From NCBI GenBank assembly GCA_964537055.1, contig CAZHYV010000005.1:163252-227251 (forward strand): DNA of 64,000 bases, written 5' to 3'. The position numbers and the translations under genes are program-made. The notes beneath the pieces are model-generated. The model did no database searches and was not told the origin of the DNA. It saw only the letters and a program-made list of their open reading frames with translations. This document shows positions 9,016-16,703 of the stretch, in pieces (the first letter of the stretch is position 1; every line of letters starts with the position of its first letter). The DNA is from CAZHYV01 sp964537055 (GTDB lineage: Bacteria > Myxococcota_A > Polyangia > Palsa-1104 > JAEUJZ01).

Positions 9016-9089
9016 GGTAATTTACCAGGTAAACGACCCACATGCAAGACAAACGTTTACCTATAGGAATATTCAGGTTTAAACGTTTG
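9016..9089 (-). promoter_or_regulatory. Operator-like dyads over a leaderless-type promoter
   Basis: On the minus strand TTGCAT (9047-9042), 17 nt, TAAATT (9024-9019), six nt, ATG (9012). Over and behind it lie the dyad GGTAATTTACC (9016-9026), AGGTAAACG (9027-9035) facing its complement CGTTTACCT (9054-9062), and CAAACGTTTACCT (9050-9062) facing AGGTTTAAACGTTTG (9075-9089). Shared AGGTAAACG half-sites point to a repressor-binding cluster. Confidence 0.4.
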
Positions 9090-9267
9090 ATTTGTAGAAG
9101 GAAAAGCTTTCCTGAGGGGGCCAGAAACAAAGATTGTCGGAACGATTGAAAAAAAGAGGTTCTCTGGTTCTTGCCTAATGTGGTTAATAATAGTTTCGGC
9201 ACAGTGATAGAAGATATATTCGCTAATTCGAAAGAGAGCACAGCGGCACCCCTATAGCATACCCGTA

Positions 9268-9594
9268 TTACACGGATTGAGCTTCGCCGCCTGAACCGCT
9301 TGCATGCATGTAGCGCCTTCGTAAATCGAAAAGCACTTCGTCGATAAGCTGCTGCTCACTATGGGTGAGGTTGCCCCTTGTTTTCTCTCGCAACATCCCG
9401 ATAATCTCAATGGATTGTTTGGCCAAGGGCAAATCTATAGAGCTCGGCTCTTCCTCAGAAATCGATTCTCCTAAGTGGAGGAGTGCCGAGGTAGCAAGTG
9501 AAGCGATCAATGTACCAAAGTCCATTTCCCCCTCGAGCGGGACCGATTTATCTGAGGGAACAGAATCAAACTTTTTATCCGATAACTGGCTCAT
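9268..9594 (-). CDS. DUF1844 domain protein
   Basis: 108 residues. After a 24-residue variable N-terminus comes the DUF1844 core: MDFGTLIASLATSALLHLGE, then LPLAKQSIEIIGMLREKTRGNLT and EQQLIDEVLFDLRRRYMHA. This small helical family is common in deltaproteobacteria and other phyla and has no established function. ATG overlaps the stop of the acidic-protein gene by four nt (ATGA), so the two are translationally coupled. Confidence 0.85.
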   Translation of the reverse strand: MSQLSDKKFDSVPSDKSVPLEGEMDFGTLIASLATSALLHLGESISEEEPSSIDLPLAKQSIEIIGMLREKTRGNLTHSEQQLIDEVLFDLRRRYMHASGSGGEAQSV

Positions 9595-9908
9595 TCCTCG
9601 TCCTCTTCATCTTCATCAGAGAATTCATCTTGCTCAAACTGAAAATCATCGTCGTCACTTAAATCTTCTTCGTCATTATCCAGCGCAGTGGCATTCCTAG
9701 CTAACGGAGACTCTTCTTCATAACTTGGGTAGGATTCACTCATAGTGTGTGCCTCAGCAAAGGGAGTGCACACGGTTGCTTTCTCAGATACATCCTCTAA
9801 GCCATCAAGGTAGGTCTGATATTCTTGAGGAGTTACCTCACCCCGACGCATTTTGTGTTCGATCAACCGCACATCCCAAAAGGGCAATTCCTGTTTTGTA
9901 CTTAGCAT
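9591..9908 (-). CDS. Small acidic protein of unknown function
   Basis: 105 residues. The N-terminal third (FWDVRLIEHKMRRGEVTPQEYQTYLDGLEDVSE) looks structured; the rest is disordered and very acidic, ending in Asp/Glu runs. It has no signal or membrane segment, so it is cytoplasmic. It overlaps the DUF1844 gene by four nt. A strong promoter (9917-9945, minus) places transcription at or next to the start codon, so this pair can be expressed apart from gyrA and the phosphatidyltransferase upstream. Function unknown; acidic tails like this are often protein- or cation-binding. Confidence 0.7.
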   Translation of the reverse strand: MLSTKQELPFWDVRLIEHKMRRGEVTPQEYQTYLDGLEDVSEKATVCTPFAEAHTMSESYPSYEEESPLARNATALDNDEEDLSDDDDFQFEQDEFSDEDEEDEE

Positions 9909-9916
9909 AGATTATT

Positions 9917-9945
9917 CATTTAAACGGACTTTGGCTTTCTGTCAA
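9917..9945 (-). promoter_or_regulatory. Sigma70 promoter before the acidic protein gene
   Basis: On the minus strand TTGACA (9945-9940), 17 nt, TAAATG (9922-9917), then eight nt to ATG at 9908. No Shine-Dalgarno is visible, so the transcript is probably leaderless or nearly so. Confidence 0.55.
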
Positions 9946-9961
9946 CCGAGAAGCGTCATAT

Positions 9962-10744
9962 TCAAGCTTCTTTTGGGCGCCTTCCTAAAAGAAGAAGTAC
10001 CGATACGCTGGCGCGACCCAAATAAAGAAGATGGGCACCCAAATAAGGCAGAAGAAACCATTCGATCCGACCAAGCAGCGCGGGAAGAAAAAACCAAGAG
10101 GGGTAGTTAATCACCGAACGACCAACCCATTCGCAAGCCGCAATGATCCTTTGTAGCACCGAACGCTTTTGAGAAAGGCCTGGTGAAGGATTCCCTTGCG
10201 GATCTTTATTCCCTTGCTGGGTTTTTGCATAAGCCAGGTACTCGGGACGGCGCATGAAGGTTGTCATCGCGATGCCTATCGCAGCCACCGCCACTCCGCC
10301 AAGGCCAAGGGTCAACCAGCACAAAGCCTCCCTGGGAGAAGATCGTTCCACCTGCTGCCAGGCAAGCCGGCCCGCCACCGAAGCGACCAAGGTGACAGCC
10401 TTCACCTCATCCATAAAAAAATCAAGCAGCCCCCCGATGGTTGAGGAGGAACCCCGGATCCGCGCTAGTTGCCCATCTGTACAATCAAGAATAAATGCAA
10501 ACTGTAGTAAAAGAGTTGCGAGCACAAGGCCAAGATACCCTCGAAGAAAGAGCAACGAAGCGTCCGCACACAGTGCCATAAGCAAAGACAGAAACGTAAC
10601 CTGGTTGGGCGTGATTTTCGTATTTTTCAGAAGATACACAAGAGCAGCAGCCGGTGGACGGCAGACCCATTGGTTAAAAAGGAAGTCGCTCGGTTTGTTG
10701 GTTTGACGGTAAATGGCTTTGATTTCTTGAAAAGCTCTCCCCAT
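9962..10744 (-). CDS. CDP-alcohol phosphatidyltransferase family protein
   Basis: 260 residues with several hydrophobic segments: an inner membrane enzyme. The family motif DG-x2-AR-x8-G-x3-D-x3-D is intact at Asp90, Gly91, Ala94, Arg95, Gly104, Asp108 and Asp112; these residues bind metal and the CDP-linked donor. Members transfer a phosphatidyl group from CDP-diacylglycerol (or a related CDP-alcohol) to an alcohol such as glycerol phosphate, serine or inositol; the acceptor cannot be named from sequence. The ATG abuts the gyrA stop codon with no gap, implying coupling to gyrA translation. 53 nt separate it from the acidic-protein gene. Confidence 0.88.
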   Translation of the reverse strand: MGRAFQEIKAIYRQTNKPSDFLFNQWVCRPPAAALVYLLKNTKITPNQVTFLSLLMALCADASLLFLRGYLGLVLATLLLQFAFILDCTDGQLARIRGSSSTIGGLLDFFMDEVKAVTLVASVAGRLAWQQVERSSPREALCWLTLGLGGVAVAAIGIAMTTFMRRPEYLAYAKTQQGNKDPQGNPSPGLSQKRSVLQRIIAACEWVGRSVINYPSWFFLPALLGRIEWFLLPYLGAHLLYLGRASVSVLLLLGRRPKEA

Positions 10745-13459
10745 CTATGGCGCTTCTCCATCTGCCACATCCTCATCGTCCTCGTCAGACTCATCGGACA
10801 GATCTTCCTCGGGCTCGTTAATCACTTCAATCTCATCGGTTGCATCTTTCACCTCTGGATTGGCAGAGAGCTCGTCGGAAGGAGCATTTCCATTGCCAAT
10901 GAATTCACCTAATACCTCTGCGGCAACCACACGATGGCTGTTCGTTAGCCTGATCAAGCGGACCCCTTGTGTATTTCTCGACTGCACTGGAATCCCTCGG
11001 CCCCGGATCCGGATGACGGTTCCCGTACTTGTCACCAGCATCAGATCGTCGGTATCATAAATCACATGGACACCCACCACTTTACCGTTTCTCTCGTTGG
11101 TTTTTAAGGTAATGACTCCTTGGCTGCCCCTGCCCTTGATTGGATAATCTGCAGCCTTCGTGCGTTTTCCGTAACCACGCTCGCTAATGGTCAGCAGCGT
11201 AGTGGGTAAATCTCGATCAAGCACTTCAAGAGCAACAACGTCATCCCCTGCCCGCAGACGGATTCCCCGAACCCCACGAGCCTGCCTGCTTAAGGGGCGG
11301 ACGCTCTCTTCCTTAAACCGAGCCACTCGACCTAAGCTTGTACATAGAGCCAGGTCCATCTGCCCGTTGGTCAGACGCGCCCCGATCATCGAGTCGCCCT
11401 CGTCAATCGATAGGGCAATAATTCCACTGGAACGTATGGAGGAAAAGGCTTCCAGCTCTGTCTTTTTAATCACCCCTTTTCGAGTTGCCATGACCACGTA
11501 CTTTCCAGGATCAAACGCGGGAAGCGGCAACATCTCGACAACCTTCTCTTCCGGCTGAAGTTGAAGAACGTTCACCAAAGCCTTGCCTCGAGAAGTTCGC
11601 GAGCCTTCGGGGAGCTCAAAAATACGCTTACTGTAAGCACGCCCTCGGTTGGTAAAGAGCAAGACATAGTCATGCGTCGAGGCGCAAAATACCCGGCGAA
11701 TCAGGTCCTCTTCCTTGGTCGCAGCGCCGATCACCCCTCTGCCCCCTCGTTGTTGGGCACGGTATTCAGATAACGAAGCCCGACGAATGTAGCCTTCTCG
11801 CGATAGAGTGACCACCATAGGTTCCTCGGCAATCAGCTCTTCTAGCGAGATTTCACTCTGCTGATCGATAATCTCTGTACCTCGCTTGTCAGCAAAGTCT
11901 TTACGCAGAGTCTCAAGCTCTGAAATAATCACGTCATTGAGCTTTTTCTCATCTCCCAAGATCATTTTGAGCTCGGCAATCAATTCGCATAGCTCGCGGA
12001 ACTCGGCAAGGAGTTTGTCCCGCTCAAGACCCGTTAGTCGCTGAAGACGCATCTCCAAGATGGCTTTTACCTGGGGCTCTGTCAGATAAGAGACATTTCC
12101 ATGAATCCTTTCATCAATTTCTACTTGAGGCCTTCCCGCACGGACCAGAAACTCTGCAAGACCAGGAAGCGGCTCGCGCAGAAGCGCCTCTTTTGCCTCC
12201 TCAGGATCTTTGGCCGCTCGAATGAGCTCAATGATTCGATCGATGTTCTCAATCGCAAGCCCAAGACCCTCGACAATTTCAAGACGGGCCTCGGCCTGTC
12301 CTAGCTCGTACCTTGTTCTTCTGGTAACGACTTCTCGACGGTGTAATAGAAACTCTTGCAAAGCTTGACGAAGGTTTAATACACGCGGACGACCATCCAC
12401 AATCGCCAGCATGATGATCCCAAAACTTACCTGCAAGCTGGTCTGGTTGTACAAATGGTTTAGAACCACCTGAGGAATCGCGTCGCGCTTTAGGGCAATG
12501 ACAAGACGCATTCCTTCTCGAGAAGACTCGTTTCTTAGTTCTGAGATGCCTTCAATTTTCTTTTCTCTGACCAACTCGGCCAGCCTCTCAAGAATCCGAT
12601 TTGGATTGACCTGATAAGGAATTTCCGTCACTACAATTTGCGTGCGGTCGCTCTTTTTGATTTCTTCAATTTCTGTACGTGCACGAAGCACGATTTGACC
12701 TCGGCCTGTTTCGTACGCTTGCTTGATCCCTTTACGTCCATAAATAAAACCACGCGTCGGAAAGTCTGGACCGGGAATATACTCCATTAAATCAGCAATG
12801 GTGAGGTCTGGATTTTTTGCAAGTGCAATGGAGGCATCTAGCACCTCCCCAAGGTTGTGCGGAGGAATGTTCGTTGCCATACCAACGGCAATTCCGGTGG
12901 CTCCATTGATGAGCAGATTGGGAACGATGGTTGGAAGAACGGTAGGTTCCTGCTCTTTATCGTCGAAATTGGGAACAAAATCTACTGTGTCTTTTTCAAG
13001 ATCGGACAATAAAAACTCTGAGATCCGTCGCAATCGGCACTCGGTGTACCGATAGGCGGCAGCCGAGTCACCTTCGATCGAACCGAAATTTCCCTGGCCA
13101 TCAACTAGTGGGTACCTAAGGTTCCAGTCTTGTGCCATTCGCACCAGCGCATCATACACAGAAGCATCCCCATGCGGATGGTACTTTCCAAGGACGTCCC
13201 CAACCACACGAGCACACTTAACATACGGCCGATTGTAAGTGTTGTTAAGCTGCTTCATTCCGTACAAAATACGTCGGTGTACTGGTTTTAGCCCATCTCT
13301 TGCATCTGGAAGCGCGCGCGCAATAATCACGCTCATCGCATAGTCGATAAACGACGAGCGCATTTCATCAACAATCTGGTGGGCACTTATGTTGGATGGA
13401 AGATTTGATGAAGAGGTTGCTTGAAGATCATCTTCGGAGTTCGATTGAACTTGGGTCAT
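10745..13459 (-). CDS. gyrA: DNA gyrase subunit A
   Basis: 904 residues; the breakage-reunion subunit of the GyrA2B2 complex that supercoils DNA. Catalytic Tyr138 lies in RYTECRL. The quinolone-determining region reads KYHPHGDASVYD: the residue matching E. coli Ser83 is Ala99, while the Asp87 equivalent (Asp103) is kept. The GyrA box QRGGRG occurs in RAQQRGGRGVIG, as expected for gyrase rather than topoisomerase IV, followed by the beta-pinwheel repeats. An acidic tail (EEDLSDESDEDDEDVADGE) ends the protein. The start has no Shine-Dalgarno; a promoter sits seven nt before ATG. gyrB is not in the window. The stop abuts the downstream phosphatidyltransferase start. Confidence 0.98.
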   Translation of the reverse strand: MTQVQSNSEDDLQATSSSNLPSNISAHQIVDEMRSSFIDYAMSVIIARALPDARDGLKPVHRRILYGMKQLNNTYNRPYVKCARVVGDVLGKYHPHGDASVYDALVRMAQDWNLRYPLVDGQGNFGSIEGDSAAAYRYTECRLRRISEFLLSDLEKDTVDFVPNFDDKEQEPTVLPTIVPNLLINGATGIAVGMATNIPPHNLGEVLDASIALAKNPDLTIADLMEYIPGPDFPTRGFIYGRKGIKQAYETGRGQIVLRARTEIEEIKKSDRTQIVVTEIPYQVNPNRILERLAELVREKKIEGISELRNESSREGMRLVIALKRDAIPQVVLNHLYNQTSLQVSFGIIMLAIVDGRPRVLNLRQALQEFLLHRREVVTRRTRYELGQAEARLEIVEGLGLAIENIDRIIELIRAAKDPEEAKEALLREPLPGLAEFLVRAGRPQVEIDERIHGNVSYLTEPQVKAILEMRLQRLTGLERDKLLAEFRELCELIAELKMILGDEKKLNDVIISELETLRKDFADKRGTEIIDQQSEISLEELIAEEPMVVTLSREGYIRRASLSEYRAQQRGGRGVIGAATKEEDLIRRVFCASTHDYVLLFTNRGRAYSKRIFELPEGSRTSRGKALVNVLQLQPEEKVVEMLPLPAFDPGKYVVMATRKGVIKKTELEAFSSIRSSGIIALSIDEGDSMIGARLTNGQMDLALCTSLGRVARFKEESVRPLSRQARGVRGIRLRAGDDVVALEVLDRDLPTTLLTISERGYGKRTKAADYPIKGRGSQGVITLKTNERNGKVVGVHVIYDTDDLMLVTSTGTVIRIRGRGIPVQSRNTQGVRLIRLTNSHRVVAAEVLGEFIGNGNAPSDELSANPEVKDATDEIEVINEPEEDLSDESDEDDEDVADGEAP

Positions 13460-13466
13460 CGGTTTT

Positions 13467-13495
13467 TACATACCGCAAATCTTGGAAAACAGCAA
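13467..13495 (-). promoter_or_regulatory. Promoter of gyrA, leaderless type
   Basis: On the minus strand TTGCTG (13495-13490), 17 nt, TATGTA (13472-13467), seven nt, ATG (13459). Confidence 0.45.
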
Positions 13496-13535
13496 TCCTT
13501 TGCAACCGAAAACCACCAACTTCCTAAGAAAGTGG

Positions 13536-14006
13536 CTATTCCGTCAATCGAATTGGTTTACGGTCGCCTGGGCCAAATGCAGTCCCTTGGACATCAGCGT
13601 CAGCCTTGACAAAGAAATCAGACTTCTCTCCCCCTGCAAATGCACCCAGCTTTCCAAGGGCGCCTAACGCACCGCCTTTTTCTTTCAATTCATCGTTGTT
13701 TGATTTAATGAGCTCAAACGGAACGGTAAACTCCACGCTTTTGGACTCGCCCGTTTTTATTTCAAACCCTGGTAGTTTGATTGTCCCTAACTGGAAGGTC
13801 TTCCGGGTTTTTTCTTCACCACGGCCTGTTTGCCATTCTTCTTCGACAATGATCTTAATCTCTTTTACTATCTGATCACTTTTCGATGTGATATGGAGTT
13901 GTCCTTGGATTTGCGTATCTTTCTTACCTACGGTCGACGGAATTTGCAGCTCCAATTTTACTCCACCAATCCCAAGCCATTGTTTTACTTTCCCCCAAAA
14001 AGACAT
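13536..14006 (-). CDS. Spo0M-like arrestin-fold protein
   Basis: 156 residues resembling the sporulation-control protein Spo0M family: it starts MSFWGKVKQWLGIGGVKLELQIPS, then alternating beta strands (QIQGQLHITS, VKEIKIIVEEEW) and GTIKLPGFEIKTGESKSVEFTVPFEL, as in the arrestin-like sandwich. In Bacillus, Spo0M affects sporulation control; whether the role is kept here is unknown. It is shorter than the roughly 250-residue Bacillus protein, so only the N-terminal domain is represented. A good ribosome binding site (AAGGAGAA) precedes ATG. A large palindrome (14080-14134) lies upstream between this gene and the divergent lipoprotein gene. Confidence 0.6.
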   Translation of the reverse strand: MSFWGKVKQWLGIGGVKLELQIPSTVGKKDTQIQGQLHITSKSDQIVKEIKIIVEEEWQTGRGEEKTRKTFQLGTIKLPGFEIKTGESKSVEFTVPFELIKSNNDELKEKGGALGALGKLGAFAGGEKSDFFVKADADVQGTAFGPGDRKPIRLTE

Positions 14007-14079
14007 ACGTTTCTCCTTATTCTTAAATTTTACGAAAAGCTCACTCCATCACAAAATACCGAAAAAAACAAATTTTAAC

Positions 14080-14134
14080 GCGCTTAGGAGCGATGGCACG
14101 AAGTCCTATATCGTGCGATATCCCTCCTAAGTGC
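14080..14134. repeat. Compound palindrome between divergent genes
   Basis: Outer arms 14080-14090 (GCGCTTAGGAG) and 14124-14134 (CTCCTAAGTGC) pair over 11 bp with one G-U. GAT/ATC adds three bp (14092-14094 with 14120-14122), and inner arms GCACGA (14096-14101) and TCGTGC (14111-14116) pair perfectly around a 9-nt loop. No T-run abuts it, so a structured RNA or operator is as likely as a terminator. Confidence 0.5.
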
Positions 14135-14268
14135 CCCAGCGCCTTCCGTGGTACCAAACCCCCACATGAACGGACGAGTTGTCTTTTTGCAGCATCATGG
14201 TATGTTTTGGAATGTTCCATACACTGGGATGGACAAAATCTTACTAACTTTTATTTTGGAGGTTGCTA

Positions 14269-14769
14269 ATGAGATTAACAAAAGCTTTTGTATTATTACT
14301 TGCTGCTGCGAGCCCACTTCCTTTTTTTGCCTGCGGCCAACCGCCAGGAGGAAAATTTGATGCAAGTTGTAGTTCCGTGGGGTGCCTAGCACCTAAACCA
14401 TCCATCAATGTCACTTCCCTTTCGTTGAGCCAAAATACAACGTTTTCGATCTCTATGGATCGACTCTTGGATGGAACCGATGAAACCGTGACTGCCCGCC
14501 TGATCCAAGGAGAGAAAGTCGTGCCCATCACGTTGACCGCCGAAAAAGTAGGCTCACCCCTTTCTGATTCTTCCCCTTCCTCAGGAACCATTCATGTGGT
14601 TGGGAAGCCAGATGTTTCAGGATTTAAAGCGGAAGTGAGTAGAACAGACCTTCAGAAGAATCAATTCCAACCCAATCAACCAGCGACTCTGCTTCTTAGC
14701 ATGGATGTCTACGATGGAACTGTATTGAAACACGTAGAACAGGCATTCGTGCTAAACGTGCTTAATTAA
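14269..14769 (+). CDS. Lipoprotein of unknown function
   Basis: 166 residues from the ATG at 14269, which has GGAGG (14258-14262) six nt upstream; the TTG at 14263 is therefore not the start. The signal peptide MRLTKAFVLLLAAASPLPFFAC ends in a lipobox-like FFAC. The mature part begins with a short Cys-containing linker (DASCSSVGC) and then appears beta-rich, with Thr/Ser-rich strands and no catalytic motif. The C-terminal VEQAFVLNVLN looks like a terminal strand, suggesting an Ig-like or sandwich domain. No family recognised. Transcribed divergently from the Spo0M-like gene. Confidence 0.75.
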   Translation: MRLTKAFVLLLAAASPLPFFACGQPPGGKFDASCSSVGCLAPKPSINVTSLSLSQNTTFSISMDRLLDGTDETVTARLIQGEKVVPITLTAEKVGSPLSDSSPSSGTIHVVGKPDVSGFKAEVSRTDLQKNQFQPNQPATLLLSMDVYDGTVLKHVEQAFVLNVLN

Positions 14770-14963
14770 CTGCCTAGCAGGCAGCTGGCTTATTAGGGCT
14801 CCTTCAAGGCTAAGTTATGCTGTTTCTACCTCTATATTTTACAGCCTATCTGTGAAGAAAGCATAACATCTGCCTCTTGTTCGCGCGACATCAAGGAATT
14901 TTGAGGATTGATAGCTCTAACCTAGATTCGGATGTTTCAACAGACACAATCTGATAAAGCAAC

Positions 14964-14992
14964 TTGTGTTACCAAAGCCGCAGATCTATAGT
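14964..14992 (+). promoter_or_regulatory. Promoter of the HExxH gene, leaderless type
   Basis: TTGTGT (14964-14969), 17-nt spacer, TATAGT (14987-14992), seven nt, ATG at 15000. It argues against the in-frame TTG at 14964, which is itself the -35 element. Confidence 0.45.
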
Positions 14993-14999
14993 ACGTCGC

Positions 15000-16616
15000 A
15001 TGCGTTTGCTAAGATATCAGCTTCTATTTATTATTACCCTCGTAGTAAGTCGCCCTTTATTAGGTCAGCCCACCCCCTACGAAAAAGACTACTACACGTC
15101 TTTATTAGCATCCTGCCCAGCTTCGCAGCCTATCTTTACCAATGAATGCAAGAAGGCACTTCGCAAGCAGATCGTCTTTGGTGAAACCTATCTTCACAAA
15201 GAGTTTGATAGAGACCGCGTCCTTTTAGCCCTGTTTACCTTAATGCAAAGGCCCCTTTTGGCTCCGATGGAAAAACGTATCTTTGGGGTTGTTACAGCAG
15301 AGGATCTCTTCCCTTCCAATTTGAAGCTGCTGCTGAAACAACACCCACAGCAGCCCCTCTCGCAGATCTTTTTTAACTATGTTATGAATCGAGTTTCAAG
15401 GTTTGAGCTCGCCTCGGCTGAGGACCTGCTGCCGCATCATGTCATGGAGTACGACCTAGAAGACCGCGTCCTTACAGTCTTAGAGCTTAAGGAAAAAGCA
15501 GCTTTTTTCTCAATTGTGGATGCCTCAGCATTATTGCATGAGGTTCATCATTTAGAAGTAGGAAATCATAGGATGCGGTGCCCTTTTCGATCAGACGATC
15601 AGCTCGATTGCGATCGAGGATTTGATGGATCCTTTGGATGGCAGTTTCTCTATCTTTGGATGGTTCTTCAAGGAAATGAAATCTCTCCTCTTTCTCCTTC
15701 TCAAACTACAGAAATTGTATGGCGCCTGATTGATCTTCTTGATTCAATTCCAAAAGTTCCCCAAGAAGATCTTCCTTTGGTTAAATATATGCGAAGGTTC
15801 CGCGCCTTAAAGAATCGATCTACATACTCTTTTAATTATCTGCAAATTGCAAAGACGGAAGGACTCCATTTCCAACTAGGTCTTCCGGATTATTACGCCC
15901 AAGTTAAAAATGTTTGTCGTGAAAAAAGCATAACAGCCGCTTGTGACAGGATGTTAGGGGATATCATCGATGCTTCCAGGATTCGCGATAAAGATCGGGG
16001 TGATATTACGAGTGCAGGGGTGGCCTATCTAAAGCGGATGTTGCATGCTCTTGTCATTTCTGAGTGGTCCGAGCAGGGCAAACTTGGCCAAGTCGTTGAA
16101 ATGAAAGACCTCATTCCCAATGATGGATTTACAGAAAAATTTCTTCCTGGGAGATGGACATTCAAGCAGTTTTTATTTAATGCTCTTTCGTTCTTATGCC
16201 ACGAGACCCCCCATTGGGTAGAGCTTCTCAGGCACCAAACCTCTTTGAAAATTCCATTTGACTCTATCAAAACCTATGAGGATATTTTGGTAGATTTGGA
16301 TTCAAAAATACCTGGCATTTTCGAGGTTTATTATGGGGAGCTTCTCTATATGCCCAGGGAACGTAATCCTTTGACGAATAAATGGGTCCAATTGCTACAA
16401 GCCTTGTATCAGTGGTCTGTCCTTCACACAAACGAGCAGCAGGCTGCCAATACGAGGTTTTTAAGCTCGACAAGCATTGACCTTTTGAGCAGGCGCTTGT
16501 GCAGTTGGGGCGATCACCTTTCGGAGGGACAGCTTCAGACATTACCAGCATCATTTTCTTTCTTCAAAACCATTGACTGCCAAAGCTCAGCGGCTCGTCT
16601 GAACTTATACCAATAA
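15000..16616 (+). CDS. Exported HExxH putative metalloprotease, paralogue 1
   Basis: 538 residues from ATG 15000. A signal peptide (MRLLRYQLLFIITLVVSRPLLG) indicates export. The N-terminal half carries HEVHHLEVGNH: HExxH at His180, Glu181, His184 with another His at 190, the spacing used by metzincin-type zinc sites (third His at motif position 11) although the usual Gly is shifted. It is followed by C-x9-DCDRGFDGSFGW, shared with paralogue 3 (40489). The C-terminal half looks like a second copy of the domain in which the motif has become FEVYYGE, so it should not bind zinc. A separate HETPH near residue 401 is outside the aligned position. Catalysis is inferred from the motif only; no known peptidase family is recognised. 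Confidence 0.65.
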   Translation: MRLLRYQLLFIITLVVSRPLLGQPTPYEKDYYTSLLASCPASQPIFTNECKKALRKQIVFGETYLHKEFDRDRVLLALFTLMQRPLLAPMEKRIFGVVTAEDLFPSNLKLLLKQHPQQPLSQIFFNYVMNRVSRFELASAEDLLPHHVMEYDLEDRVLTVLELKEKAAFFSIVDASALLHEVHHLEVGNHRMRCPFRSDDQLDCDRGFDGSFGWQFLYLWMVLQGNEISPLSPSQTTEIVWRLIDLLDSIPKVPQEDLPLVKYMRRFRALKNRSTYSFNYLQIAKTEGLHFQLGLPDYYAQVKNVCREKSITAACDRMLGDIIDASRIRDKDRGDITSAGVAYLKRMLHALVISEWSEQGKLGQVVEMKDLIPNDGFTEKFLPGRWTFKQFLFNALSFLCHETPHWVELLRHQTSLKIPFDSIKTYEDILVDLDSKIPGIFEVYYGELLYMPRERNPLTNKWVQLLQALYQWSVLHTNEQQAANTRFLSSTSIDLLSRRLCSWGDHLSEGQLQTLPASFSFFKTIDCQSSAARLNLYQ

Positions 16617-16703
16617 AGGGCGCTCCTGTGCATCATAAGCATTTAGGTTCTCTCTAACATTTTCATGAGGTGTTTTGTTTTACCTCTGGTAGGATGATTC
16701 CGC

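Noticed and set aside
16200..16230. HETPH in the C-terminal half of the 15000 gene as a second active site
   Set aside because: It does not align with the motif position of the first domain copy, where FEVYY is found, and is not shared by the paralogue.
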